Positions 5,958 to 12,847 of a stretch of DNA of 54,966 nt are shown in pieces. Location of the stretch: the IMG/VR virus record IMGVR_UViG_3300020156_000036, positions 1-54,966 of that record. One strand, given 5' to 3'. Positions within the stretch are counted from its first letter, which is position 1; each line of letters begins with the position of its first letter. This stretch comes from a virus. The translations under genes were made by a program, and so were the position numbers. Below the pieces are notes generated by a model that was given only the letters and a program-made list of their open reading frames with translations, made no database searches and was not told where the DNA came from.

Positions 5958-6535
5958 GCCCGTAACCCTATCCACTCGAAATCTTCCACCAGGTCAAACT
6001 CGGGTGAACGCCATGAGTAGACATCCAGCTCGTCTACCCGGGACTCATCTACCTCAAGCCAGTCGCCCACGTTCTTGTTATAGAACCGGCCGTCCTCCCG
6101 CGCCTTGATCTGGGCCAGGACTTCCTCAGGGATTGGCGCCGGTCGCTTCCAACCGATCTGAATACGGTCAAGCAGTGGCGCCAGTATCGAAATCATAGCT
6201 GCCACGTCTGGGTCCCACTCCTTGAACTGACCCAGCCTTAGCTCGGTGATCAGACCCTCACAAGCCCGTGAGGCCCAGTCTACCTGCTCCTTGTTCGCAA
6301 GATGAGCTACGTCACCTTCCTCCGGCACCACCGCCCACACGGCTTGGATGCGTTCCAACTTGTTCCGCATCATCCAGGCCAGACTCGGCGCACCGCGCCG
6401 CTCAATCTCCTCAGCAGCCTTTAAGTATCGCCGACGGAGCCGGTCCAGTGCGTGCTTGACCAAGTAGACCTCAGCCGCCGATTTGAGGTCGACGGTGGGG
6501 CGGTCCTGTGGTGGTTTGCCGGGCTGACGAGCCAT
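5954..6535 (-). CDS. Hypothetical helical protein, 193 aa
   Basis: The largest member of the 6720-5178 operon. It is mostly alpha-helical and highly charged, with an arginine-rich helix (ALDRLRRRYLKAAEEIERRG, about residues 29-48). A later hydrophobic helix (DVAAMISILAPLLDRI) and an acidic end (EFDLVEDFEWIGLRA) follow. ATG overlaps the upstream stop (TAATG). No family identified; possibly a host-takeover or DNA-associated protein. Confidence 0.75.
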   Translation of the reverse strand: MARQPGKPPQDRPTVDLKSAAEVYLVKHALDRLRRRYLKAAEEIERRGAPSLAWMMRNKLERIQAVWAVVPEEGDVAHLANKEQVDWASRACEGLITELRLGQFKEWDPDVAAMISILAPLLDRIQIGWKRPAPIPEEVLAQIKAREDGRFYNKNVGDWLEVDESRVDELDVYSWRSPEFDLVEDFEWIGLRA

Positions 6536-6720
6536 TAGCCTTGACTACCTTCGACCTCATACCACCGATCAACGGCGCGTCGAGCCTCGGCTCGAGTCTT
6601 GCACGACCCTGTAATGAAGAAACCTTGAGCCGCGAAAAAGGCTCCATACACGCCGTTCTTGACGGCTATGGTAGCGCCTTCGTAGACTTCGCATTCAGTC
6701 CAGTCGTTGGGAATAGACAT
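6535..6720 (-). CDS. Small hypothetical protein, 61 aa
   Basis: First gene of an operon with its own promoter and leader. Residues 13-45 form an apparent beta-hairpin (YEGATIAVKNGVYGAFFAAQ) followed by an arginine-containing helix (TRAEARRAVDRWYE). The alternation resembles small beta-beta-alpha phage proteins. Function unknown. Confidence 0.7.
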   Translation of the reverse strand: MSIPNDWTECEVYEGATIAVKNGVYGAFFAAQGFFITGSCKTRAEARRAVDRWYEVEGSQG

Positions 6721-6724
6721 ATCT

Positions 6725-6772
6725 CATCTCCACGTGATACATCGATAGTATCACGTCCTGCGATCATGTAAA
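6725..6772 (-). promoter_or_regulatory. Promoter with 8-bp inverted repeat leader, gene 6535
   Basis: Minus strand: TTTACA (6772-6767), 16-bp spacer, TACTAT (6750-6745). CGTGATAC/GTATCACG (6733-6740 and 6748-6755) form a perfect inverted repeat that overlaps the -10 and runs up to the GTGGAGA ribosome-binding site. Confidence 0.65.
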
Positions 6773-6781
6773 CCGCAGCCG

Positions 6782-7039
6782 CTAGGCGATTGCGAAGATG
6801 GGCCGCGGTTCCGTGGTCGTCGCCGAGTGCACCCAAGCCTGGTACAGACCGAACGAGCTCGACCTATAGCACGTCCACAGCACAGGGTGTCGGTTATCGA
6901 CTTCCACGGGCTCGGTGGAGCAGCTGTCGACAGGGTTGTGTTTACCCACGAACTCGCGTCCCTTGGCAATCGCCTCGTCACGATTTTCGAAGAGTTCGAC
7001 CGTGTCCCAGAACTTGGAACGGGTTTGCAGCAGAAACAT
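6782..7039 (-). CDS. Hypothetical protein, 85 aa
   Basis: Starts at ATG 7039 with AGAGGACTGAGTC upstream, 3 nt after the stop of gene 7043. It begins MFLLQTRSKFWDTVELFENR and contains a helix with DEAIAKGREFVGKH. Two cysteines and several tryptophans are spread through the rest. No family recognised. Confidence 0.65.
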   Translation of the reverse strand: MFLLQTRSKFWDTVELFENRDEAIAKGREFVGKHNPVDSCSTEPVEVDNRHPVLWTCYRSSSFGLYQAWVHSATTTEPRPIFAIA

Positions 7040-7042
7040 GAC

Positions 7043-7339
7043 TCAGTCCTCTTCTTTCATGGGGCCATACCGCTCAATGCGGATGATCTTGTTGCCGAGC
7101 ATATCCCGACCCATGACCTGGGCACTGTTACCAACAGACAAGGTGAGGTCAATGCGGCGTTGTTGCCAAAACCGAGCATCCTTCCGATCAAAGTCGTCTG
7201 GAAACAGGGCTTTGTACTCTTCTTGGAACTCTTCCATGGCTTCATCAGTCGTGCCAATAAAGAGTCGACGATCTTGGTGACGAGGAGTTGAGCCCGCTTC
7301 AAACACCGAGATATAAAACTGTCCGGTATAGCGAGTCAT
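7043..7339 (-). CDS. Hypothetical protein, 98 aa
   Basis: Begins MTRYTGQFYISVFEAGSTPR, then a helix (TDEAMEEFQEEYKALF) and a C-terminal strand pair with NKIIRIERYG. Mixed alpha-beta, acidic. It has its own hairpin leader immediately upstream. Function unknown. Confidence 0.7.
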   Translation of the reverse strand: MTRYTGQFYISVFEAGSTPRHQDRRLFIGTTDEAMEEFQEEYKALFPDDFDRKDARFWQQRRIDLTLSVGNSAQVMGRDMLGNKIIRIERYGPMKEED

Positions 7340-7344
7340 AACGT

Positions 7345-7373
7345 CTCTCCGCAGTTGATACTCCTACAGTATC
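7345..7373 (-). promoter_or_regulatory. GATACT hairpin leader of gene 7043
   Basis: Minus strand: GATACT (7373-7368), loop gtagg, AGTATC (7362-7357), then GCGGAGAGACGTT before ATG 7339. A possible -10 is TACTGT inside the first arm; the -35 (TGTCAT, 16 bp upstream) is weak. Confidence 0.5.
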
Positions 7374-7417
7374 ATGTTCTACGATTCATGACACAGGGCA
7401 ACTGAAACTAGCCGCGT

Positions 7418-7801
7418 TTACCACCCACCTGTTATGAGCAACAGAGCTTCATCGATTGTCTTAGCCCGCTGCACGAGTGGATGATACTGCCACGTTCCAA
7501 AATCGGCATTATCACCCACAACAACTACTTGCTTGCCGAGACCAAGAGCAATACCGGCCTCAACCAAGGCACCACGCAGCTTGTCTTCAGGCTCAGCGTA
7601 AACCAGCACAGCGTCTGCTTTGCGAACGTCGGCTACATCGTGGTGCCAGAACGCGACAGCATTCTCAGGCGTATCGGGCACGTGGCCTTCAATGTCTGGC
7701 CAACGAGCCGTGAAGAATACATCTTGCCGTTCTTCGCGTAGGCGTATCCACATCGGACCATGACGAAGCTTCGACGCGGTATACACAGAAGCCATTCTCA
7801 T
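7418..7801 (-). CDS. Nucleoside 2-deoxyribosyltransferase-like protein
   Basis: 127 residues. This family exchanges or hydrolyses the base of deoxynucleosides or their monophosphates. The N-terminus MRMASVYTASKL is followed by WIRLREE and FTARWPDIEG. The core has VRKADAVLVYAEPEDKLRGA and then VEAGIALGLGKQVVVVG. The order of strand, D-x-x-x-A-D, then E-x-G-x-A-x-x-x-G-K is the usual Rossmann-like pattern of these enzymes. ATG 7801 overlaps the ligase stop (ATGA), so the two are coupled. It may work with the modified-nucleotide genes of the right arm. Confidence 0.75.
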   Translation of the reverse strand: MRMASVYTASKLRHGPMWIRLREERQDVFFTARWPDIEGHVPDTPENAVAFWHHDVADVRKADAVLVYAEPEDKLRGALVEAGIALGLGKQVVVVGDNADFGTWQYHPLVQRAKTIDEALLLITGGW

Positions 7802-8706
7802 GACAGCAAATCCAACGGGTCCCTGCGACCCAGTGCCACGGGGTGTCGTGCCTTGTCCTTGACGCCGACAGGGAAGTGCTTGTACTTCCAGACCTTACCC
7901 AGCTCCCGTTCACGATGGCGCCAAATCTCATCACGCTCAGCCGCGGTGAAGCCGGTTCCGAGCTTGACCTCACGTCCGTCGTGGATGTCCACTCCAACGA
8001 GCTTACCCATCGTGCCGCCTGGCACCATGTTCTCTTTGTGAGATGACCGAGCCCCGTAGCCCAGTTCATTCTCCTTGGATTCATTCATGTTGCGCATGAG
8101 CTCTTCCACGCCCGTGACCCGCATCTCAGAGTCAACGAAGCGCTTCAGCTTACACTTGCCACCCTCCTTGGGCGTTGACCGACCAAACTTGTAGGTCGTG
8201 TCAGGTCGAGCGATAATCAGGCCTTCGTAACCAGCGGCGAGGTAGCTCTCCTCACACAGGTAGAGCTGGTCGACCGAGGTAACCATAATCTGCTCAAGCA
8301 CCTTTACGCGTCCATTGGACTCCAACCTACCGAATCTGTGGGCGAAGTCCTGACCATTGAGGTCCCAGCGATCGAACACGTAGAACGTGAAGTCTGGTTC
8401 ACCGTCGTACGACATGACTTGGCTCATTGTTGTGCGATAGCAATCCTTGGCTGTCGGGTCACCGACAATGAGCTCACCGTCGTAGCCGTGCAGATTCTGT
8501 TGTTGGTGAAAAGCCCCACCAATCCCAGCGATAGCATTCTGCACAAACTTATTGCGGATAGGTTTCAGCGAACGGCTTAGCATCTGCTGGCCGTCAACCA
8601 GGCCACGAACACCGTCCAGCTTGGGCGAGACGAACAGAAATCCTGCGGCCTTTAAGTAGGCGTGGATATCGTCCTCGGTCGGCGTCGCACAGAGGTTCGG
8701 TCTCAT
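7798..8706 (-). CDS. ATP-dependent DNA ligase
   Basis: 302 residues, the length of a minimal phage ligase. The adenylation motif KLDGVR is at residues 29-34 with the nucleophilic lysine at 29. Other motifs in order are an SRSLKPIRN region (Ia), YDGELIVG (III), FYVFDRWD (IIIa), EGLIIARPD (IV) and KCKLKRF (V). The C-terminal part (MGKLVGVDIHDGREVKLGTG) is a short OB fold. It seals nicks during replication. Linked to its neighbours by ATGA overlaps on both sides. Confidence 0.92.
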   Translation of the reverse strand: MRPNLCATPTEDDIHAYLKAAGFLFVSPKLDGVRGLVDGQQMLSRSLKPIRNKFVQNAIAGIGGAFHQQQNLHGYDGELIVGDPTAKDCYRTTMSQVMSYDGEPDFTFYVFDRWDLNGQDFAHRFGRLESNGRVKVLEQIMVTSVDQLYLCEESYLAAGYEGLIIARPDTTYKFGRSTPKEGGKCKLKRFVDSEMRVTGVEELMRNMNESKENELGYGARSSHKENMVPGGTMGKLVGVDIHDGREVKLGTGFTAAERDEIWRHRERELGKVWKYKHFPVGVKDKARHPVALGRRDPLDLLS

Positions 8707-8957
8707 GAGCCGAACATCTCCATCTGTGCAGCCAAGAGATTCTGGCCTTTCTCAGCTGCTCGGTAGCCTACCTCAAATGCCATCATGACTTCCTGTCTAC
8801 GAACAATATCCATAGCTTTGAATCGTTGAATAAACAGGCTCATGATATGCTGAGCAGGAACCATGTTGCGACTGCCCTCGATGTATTCGAGAAGCTCCGC
8901 ATTGGTGAGCTGAGAGCTCGGCTTGTTGTAAAGCTCGAGGCGGCGCTCAGGTGTCAT
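8703..8957 (-). CDS. Hypothetical helical protein, 84 aa
   Basis: Wholly helical, charged protein beginning MTPERRLELYNKPSSQLTNA. It is coupled by ATGA overlaps to the gene before and to the ligase after. Co-translation with the ligase suggests a shared role, but no family is recognised. Confidence 0.7.
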   Translation of the reverse strand: MTPERRLELYNKPSSQLTNAELLEYIEGSRNMVPAQHIMSLFIQRFKAMDIVRRQEVMMAFEVGYRAAEKGQNLLAAQMEMFGS

Positions 8958-9304
8958 GACAGATGTTCTCCGTTTTCGTTACCGCGTTCCCATGCCTTGA
9001 CCGCCGGCATGTGCTTCTCGAGCAGGCCGTCCTTCTTCAGGGCGCGATATTCCTTGTACAGAGCGCGGACGTCTTGGCCGGTCGCAGCCGCCCAGGCCCG
9101 TAGTTCGCTCGGGAGCGCGTTGGCGTACATGTCGAACTTGGCGTCGCCCGTCTCGAGCTTGGGCGCGGCCGGCCGGTTAGCGAAACCTGATCGCTTACGT
9201 GGAAGGTAGTCAGTCTTGGCGAGTCCGACAGAGACTCCAGCCTCGACTTGTGTGACCTGACCACCTTTGGCCAAGTATTGGGCGACAAGGTCTTGATCGG
9301 ACAT
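8954..9304 (-). CDS. Hypothetical protein, 116 aa
   Basis: First gene of the 9304-7418 operon that carries the ligase. The N-terminus MSDQDLVAQYLAKGGQVTQV resembles a short helix-turn-helix start. The centre is basic (YLPRKRSGF) and the C-terminal half is helical. A DNA-associated role is possible from the composition and the operon. ATG 9304 follows a covarying hairpin leader. Confidence 0.7.
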   Translation of the reverse strand: MSDQDLVAQYLAKGGQVTQVEAGVSVGLAKTDYLPRKRSGFANRPAAPKLETGDAKFDMYANALPSELRAWAAATGQDVRALYKEYRALKKDGLLEKHMPAVKAWERGNENGEHLS

Positions 9305-9306
9305 CT

Positions 9307-9359
9307 GATACTCTCCACGTTTCTGAGGCTAGAGTATCACGAGTCGCGTCTTACGTAAA
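9307..9359 (-). promoter_or_regulatory. Promoter and hairpin leader of the ligase operon
   Basis: Minus strand: TTTACG (9359-9354), 17-bp spacer, TACTCT (9336-9331). The leader arms GATACTCT (9338-9331) and AGAGTATC (9314-9307) pair perfectly. The AACGTGG part of the ribosome-binding region lies in the loop and the GGAG runs into the second arm. Confidence 0.7.
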
Positions 9360-9364
9360 TCGGC

Positions 9365-9829
9365 TTAAGTGAAGTTGCCGCGCAGAGCCTCGAGGACGAG
9401 TAGTTCCAAGGCGATGCGATCACGCCGAGTTCTCATGGTTTGATATCGCCTGGCTAACGGCTTCATAATCGCTTCAAGGTTCTCATCTTCCTTGATGATC
9501 TTGTCGCGAATCTTATCGGCAGCCTCAGCCGTCTGGACTGCACGACTGGCGATGTTCCACACCTGGCGCTGCTCTCGGTCAGGCCACATGTTGACATATT
9601 TCGCCATTCCACTCCTGACGGCCGTGTCTGTGGCTGGAACCTCGTAGATACAGCCGCTTTGAAACCGCGACTTCATCTTGCGATCAGGCTTGAACGCCAT
9701 CGGCTCACCAATCAGGCGCCACTCACCGTCTACTTCTTCACAACGTTGAAGACCGAGGCGCTGTTCGCCTTTCCAGTTAGCAGTGTAGCCAGTACACACG
9801 AAGAACTGGTTGGTAAAATCTTCAGACAT
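9365..9829 (-). CDS. Hypothetical protein, 154 aa
   Basis: N-terminal beta-rich half (FVCTGYTANWKGEQRLGLQR and CIYEVPATD) and a long charged C-terminal helix pair (DKIRDKIIKEDENLEAIMKP). The C-terminus may be a coiled coil. ATG 9829 overlaps the upstream gene by 8 nt. No family recognised. Confidence 0.7.
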   Translation of the reverse strand: MSEDFTNQFFVCTGYTANWKGEQRLGLQRCEEVDGEWRLIGEPMAFKPDRKMKSRFQSGCIYEVPATDTAVRSGMAKYVNMWPDREQRQVWNIASRAVQTAEAADKIRDKIIKEDENLEAIMKPLARRYQTMRTRRDRIALELLVLEALRGNFT

Positions 9830-10178
9830 GAGAAAGTTCCTCAGCTTGGGTCATGAGCCTGAGTGCAGCTTCAAAATGAGCGTAGCTCTTGGTCCAGCCA
9901 GTTTCACCGCCAATCACGGCTGTATAGTGCGCCCCCGTTTCTGGGCTATCAAAGCGCAGATACTTACGGGCTCGTTGAGCCAGGATGTGTGCCTTCGCTT
10001 CATGGTAAGTTGCCGAACGTGCCTGCGCACCGTCCCGCATCGGGCCGATGCCATTGCTGTACATGCAGGCCGTTGGCGGTCCCCAGTTAAGCTGAAATAG
10101 CTCGCTATGCTGCTCTTCTGTCAGGTTCACGTCAAGGCAAACCGTCAAGTCATGGTTGTAAAATCGAGCCTGACGCAT
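9822..10178 (-). CDS. Hypothetical protein, 118 aa
   Basis: Start at ATG 10178, directly behind the leader AACGTGGAGAGTGTGTC; a longer reading would cross the promoter. Begins MRQARFYNHDLTVCLDVNLT, with mid-sequence NWGPPTACMYSNGIGPM and a helical end. No family recognised. Confidence 0.7.
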   Translation of the reverse strand: MRQARFYNHDLTVCLDVNLTEEQHSELFQLNWGPPTACMYSNGIGPMRDGAQARSATYHEAKAHILAQRARKYLRFDSPETGAHYTAVIGGETGWTKSYAHFEAALRLMTQAEELSHV

Positions 10179-10181
10179 GAC

Positions 10182-10233
10182 ACACTCTCCACGTTTCTGA
10201 GAAGAGTGTATCGTGTCTTTCGCCACCTGTAAA
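10182..10233 (-). promoter_or_regulatory. Promoter and hairpin leader of gene 9822
   Basis: Minus strand: TTTACA (10233-10228), 17-bp spacer, TACACT (10210-10205). Leader arms ACACTCT (10209-10203) and AGAGTGT (10188-10182) pair perfectly. Compared with the 9307 leader, the T-A pair has become a C-G pair on both arms. Confidence 0.7.
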
Positions 10234-10237
10234 CAGG

Positions 10238-10492
10238 CTATTGCGACAAATGCCGTTCCCAATCTGCTCGCCAGCCTGAAGGACCGGTTGGCACCTCAAA
10301 GTAGGCTTGACGAATACGAACCCTGATTAAATCTCCACTGATTGGCTTTAAGCTCACCAGGTAAGCTACTGGGATTATCCAGTATAGGTCATGCCCGCGC
10401 CAAGGATGACGTAACGCAATAGTCTTCTCACGCAACTCAAGGTTACGCGCTGGCACTCGTAGCACAAAGGTGGCTGCGGCGTTAGTTGGCAT
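10238..10492 (-). CDS. Hypothetical basic protein, 84 aa
   Basis: Begins MPTNAAATFVLRVPARNLEL. It contains a hydrophobic segment (LYWIIPVAYLVSLK) that is more likely a buried strand pair than a membrane span. It overlaps the upstream gene by 11 nt. Function unknown. Confidence 0.65.
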   Translation of the reverse strand: MPTNAAATFVLRVPARNLELREKTIALRHPWRGHDLYWIIPVAYLVSLKPISGDLIRVRIRQAYFEVPTGPSGWRADWERHLSQ

Positions 10493-10715
10493 GGATGCCG
10501 TTCAGGCTCGCCAGCACTTTTGGAATCATAAGCCCGATAACTTTGCCGCTGCTGTCGTGAACACTCACTGGAACTTCCATGTCACGAACCTGATAGCGGC
10601 CACGGTTGACGTGAAACCATCGGTTGTCTTGGCGATCGTGAACTCGGCGAATATCGTCGGCCCAGACCCAGATAACTTCACCGATGACGGGGTAAATGTC
10701 TTCGACGATAACCAC
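10482..10715 (-). CDS. Hypothetical protein, 77 aa
   Basis: Starts at GTG 10715 with CTGGAG 7 nt upstream. Beta-rich product beginning MVIVEDIYPVIGEVIWVWAD. It is preceded by an unusually long, highly structured leader of about 110 nt after its own promoter, which suggests post-transcriptional control. No family recognised. Confidence 0.7.
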   Translation of the reverse strand: MVIVEDIYPVIGEVIWVWADDIRRVHDRQDNRWFHVNRGRYQVRDMEVPVSVHDSSGKVIGLMIPKVLASLNGIHAN

Positions 10716-10734
10716 GCGAATCTCCAGATATGAT

Positions 10735-10769
10735 GAAGGGCCGTAGCCTATCGGAGACTACGACCCTTC
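10735..10769 (-). promoter_or_regulatory. Hairpin in the 5' leader of gene 10482
   Basis: GAAGGG-c-CGTAG (10735-10746) pairs with CTACG-a-CCCTTC (10758-10769), an 11-bp stem with one internal mismatch, about 20 nt before the GTG start. It has no T-tract, so regulation of translation is more likely than termination. A second hairpin (GACGCA-cgg-TGCGTC) lies upstream near 10807-10821. Confidence 0.5.
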
Positions 10770-10833
10770 AGAGCCGTCCTGGTTTCACAGTCGAGACCCT
10801 CCTCGCAGACGCACCGTGCGTCGCGATAACCTC

Positions 10834-10862
10834 AACATAGTCCAGGTGAACGGCCCTGTAAA
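10834..10862 (-). promoter_or_regulatory. Promoter upstream of the structured leader
   Basis: Minus strand: TTTACA (10862-10857), 17-bp spacer, TATGTT (10839-10834). It would start a transcript whose leader of about 110 nt contains two strong hairpins. Confidence 0.55.
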
Positions 10863-10930
10863 CCCCTCACGGCTTGGTGAAGTGTTGTTGAGGCCTTAGG
10901 CTCCAAAGACACTCAAACCGACATTCCACG

Positions 10931-11010
10931 GTCAAGGGACGTGAGGTAGAGGGTTCAACGGGTGGTCCTCCTTAGGGCATATACATGTGGACCACCCGGA
11001 GGACCCTAGG
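10931..11010 (-). repeat. 80-bp structured element, copy B
   Basis: Read on the minus strand, this matches 29560-29639 (plus strand) in four blocks with identical spacing: CCTAGGGTCCTCCGGGT, 27 nt, ACCACCCGTTGA, 8 nt, CCTCACGTC, 2 nt, TTGAC. By eye about three quarters of the 80 positions agree. Here CGGGTGGTCC can pair with GGACCACCCG, while GGTCCTCC can instead pair with GGAGGACC, giving two exclusive folds. The first block contains the stop codon of the 11006 gene. Confidence 0.75.
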
Positions 11011-11458
11011 AAATGCCAGCTTGCTGACGAGTCGGGAACTCATGGCGTCGATTTTTCCACGCTCTCCAGAATGCAGTGCCCATACCCTTATGAGGTGGCT
11101 CGATCGAATAGAAGTTGTCTTCAGCGAAGTAGACCCCGGTCGGAATGGAGAGTTCTTCGTCTTGGAGACCAGCGCCGCCGCTTAGTTCGAATGCCTCTCG
11201 TCGATTTTCAGCGAAGCCCTGGAGCAGAGCCTGCATCTGGTCGGTCTGTTGATTGAGCAGATCATTGAACTGTTCAGCTTCCTCGGGCGTAAGCTCGATC
11301 GCTCGGGGCTCAGCGACAAAGCTGTAGTCATCCTGAGCATTATGTTCGAACCAGGTTACGAAGACCCTGTCGTGCACCAAGCTGAAGCCGAAGATTGGTT
11401 CAGGCTGAACCAGCTCTTCCTTCTCCGGTACAGGTTCTACACCTTCATTCAAGTCCAT
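11006..11458 (-). CDS. Hypothetical acidic protein, 150 aa
   Basis: Start ATG 11458 is chosen for the strong AAGGAGGAG site upstream; the ORF is open further but that reading lies inside the previous gene. Acidic N-terminus (MDLNEGVEPVPEKEELVQPE), a beta-rich section (SLVHDRVFVTWFEHNAQDDY), then a glutamine-rich helix. The stop codon falls inside the first block of the 80-bp element. Function unknown. Confidence 0.7.
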   Translation of the reverse strand: MDLNEGVEPVPEKEELVQPEPIFGFSLVHDRVFVTWFEHNAQDDYSFVAEPRAIELTPEEAEQFNDLLNQQTDQMQALLQGFAENRREAFELSGGAGLQDEELSIPTGVYFAEDNFYSIEPPHKGMGTAFWRAWKNRRHEFPTRQQAGIS

Positions 11459-11786
11459 CTGCCAGCTCCTCCTTGGTTTTGTGCGGATGCAGCCGACGCC
11501 AGTCGTCATACCGCATGGTATTCATAGCTTGGCGTAGTTCGTTATCATGTTGCCAGGCTTCAACGATTTCTGTGGCACTGAACAGCAAACCACCAGTCCT
11601 GGCTCGACGAACCAACTCGTCCATCTTAAAGGTCGGTGGTTCTTGGCCGACCCAGGTCTGGCGAACCTTGCGCTTCCACTCCTGGCAGCGATAGCAGGTT
11701 GGCACACCGTCTTCACGGCACACGGTGGGGCGGCCGCAGTCGCACGGTAGGAGGGGTGGCAGGGTGCCTGCAGTGCCGATAAGCAT
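11445..11786 (-). CDS. Small zinc-ribbon-like protein, 113 aa
   Basis: The N-terminal region carries CDCGRPTVCREDGVPTCYRC (residues 15-34). Pairs C15/C17 and C31/C34 would form a zinc site, with C22 as an extra. A helical charged C-terminal region follows (DELVRRARTGG to MRYDDWRRLHPHK). ATG 11786 overlaps the previous stop (TGATG). A nucleic-acid-binding role is plausible for a zinc ribbon. Family not identified. Confidence 0.7.
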   Translation of the reverse strand: MLIGTAGTLPPLLPCDCGRPTVCREDGVPTCYRCQEWKRKVRQTWVGQEPPTFKMDELVRRARTGGLLFSATEIVEAWQHDNELRQAMNTMRYDDWRRLHPHKTKEELADGLE

Positions 11787-11902
11787 CAGTAGTGTGCCGC
11801 TGCGATGTACTTGAGCTGCTGAACGATTTCAGCTAGGAAATAGACGCCAACTGACATGGTTCCCCACATCAGCCAGCGCCAGACGTCGTAGTCACGCTTC
11901 AT
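11786..11902 (-). CDS. Tiny membrane peptide, 38 aa
   Basis: ATG 11902 lies 11 nt inside the end of the upstream gene; the stop overlaps the next ATG. It begins MKRDYDVWRWLMWGTMSVGV and has a single span of about residues 10-25. A longer reading upstream in this frame lies inside another gene and looks non-biological. Function unknown. Confidence 0.6.
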   Translation of the reverse strand: MKRDYDVWRWLMWGTMSVGVYFLAEIVQQLKYIAAAHY

Positions 11903-12212
11903 CGGTAGCCAGCTGCGCGTGGTGCAGGTCCATTTGGCCATAACCGAGTTCACCCATGGGGTACATCTTGTGGTCCCAGGGTCCGCCGGCAAGCCAGGAG
12001 AGGTGGCGGCGACCGGTGCCTTCGAGACGGATGCGCTTGCAGGTACGTCGACCAGTGAGGCGGTTCTCCCAGTATCCCCAGATGCCATAGCAGCCGACAT
12101 AGTCCCAGGTGAACTGAGAACGAACCCAGCGAATGAGGCCACGGTTGATGAGTGAGTCGAATGTGTTACTCACAGCAGCGACAGTGTTCAGAAAGTGATG
12201 GCGGACGTGCAT
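11892..12212 (-). CDS. Hypothetical protein, 106 aa
   Basis: Start ATG 12212 follows the recurrent AACGTGGAGACTTCTG leader. The protein is rich in Trp, Arg and His (RGLIRWVRSQFTWDYVGCYG, then GRRTCKRIRLEGTGRRHL). Basic and aromatic; nucleic-acid contact is possible but unproven. No family recognised. Confidence 0.65.
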   Translation of the reverse strand: MHVRHHFLNTVAAVSNTFDSLINRGLIRWVRSQFTWDYVGCYGIWGYWENRLTGRRTCKRIRLEGTGRRHLSWLAGGPWDHKMYPMGELGYGQMDLHHAQLATDEA

Positions 12213-12216
12213 CAGA

Positions 12217-12270
12217 AGTCTCCACGTTGATGTCTGAAGAGACTGTAACCTGAAAAAATGCGACCGTAAA
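12217..12270 (-). promoter_or_regulatory. Promoter and hairpin leader of gene 11892
   Basis: Minus strand: TTTACG (12270-12265), 17-bp spacer, TACAGT (12247-12242). Leader arms AGTCTC (12244-12239) and GAGACT (12222-12217) pair, with the AACGTG of the ribosome-binding region in the loop. Confidence 0.65.
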
Positions 12271-12274
12271 TCGG

Positions 12275-12433
12275 CTAGAGGAGTTTGACCTTGGAGAACG
12301 GGAGGGAGATGCCGTTCACGAACTGTGGGTGCTTGACATGGCACCAGTCTTTGGTCGGGTGCCGCCAGTTAAGCGTGGCGGTGATCAGGAACTCAGGGTC
12401 CCAGGGTAAACGAAGGCGGACTTGCTGGCTCAT
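12275..12433 (-). CDS. Small hypothetical protein, 52 aa
   Basis: ATG 12433 follows GGGGTGGGTAGTTAG. The product begins MSQQVRLRLPWDPEFLITAT and continues NWRHPTKDWCHVKHPQFVNG. Compact and tryptophan-containing. It lies just upstream of the 12212 promoter and is probably the last gene of the transcript that begins near 12817. Confidence 0.55.
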   Translation of the reverse strand: MSQQVRLRLPWDPEFLITATLNWRHPTKDWCHVKHPQFVNGISLPFSKVKLL

Positions 12434-12811
12434 CTAACTACCCACCCCGGTCGCACGCTGTATCACGTGGCCGGGGTCGGGTGTGCCTGCATTGCTTTCG
12501 CTGGAAGGTTCCAGCTGATCTGTGGCGACTAATCGTTCGGCAGGCTCCAAAGTAGCTGCAAGCAGCTCATGGTCTACTCGTCGATTGCCAGAGTCAAGAT
12601 CAATCTTGGCAGGTCTTGGTTCGCATGGAGACGGCAGTCACCGCCCCTGTGGCGTGTTTGGCGAAATGTGTACGGCCGCGCGACCAGCCTCAAGCGGGAC
12701 TCCCTCCCGCACGGCGGAGGCCCATGTTTGTTTGCGCCGGCTCCGGCGGTGTTCGGCGATCATAGCGTGCTCGCTTCAACTGGCAGGACTGAATGTCCCG
12801 CGAACAAGAAG
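12434..12811 (-). other. Mostly empty leader region with one weak small ORF
   Basis: Between the promoter at 12812-12839 and the gene at 12275-12433 I find only a weak 41-residue ORF (12638-12763), beginning MIAEHRRSRRKQTWASAVRE, without a good ribosome-binding site. Short ORFs of 12-13 codons are also present. GC-rich inverted repeats occur (GCCGGAGCCGGC near 12736-12747; GCGGGAGGGAGTCCCGC near 12694-12710). It may be a structured leader. Confidence 0.35.
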
Positions 12812-12839
12812 ATTGTAGCACGTTAAGAGTGACTGTAAA
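12812..12839 (-). promoter_or_regulatory. Promoter upstream of 12763/12433
   Basis: Minus strand: TTTACA (12839-12834), 16-bp spacer, TACAAT (12817-12812); one of the best matches to the sigma70 consensus in the window. Confidence 0.6.
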
Positions 12840-12847
12840 CAGGCCGA

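Noticed and set aside
10741-11010. Possible tRNA in the 10.7-11.0 kb gap
   Set aside because: A GGTTCAA-like stretch is present but no cloverleaf, anticodon stem or CCA context can be built.
12522-12818. Plus-strand frames in the 12434-12833 gap
   Set aside because: They oppose the direction of all neighbours, lack ribosome-binding sites and show random composition.
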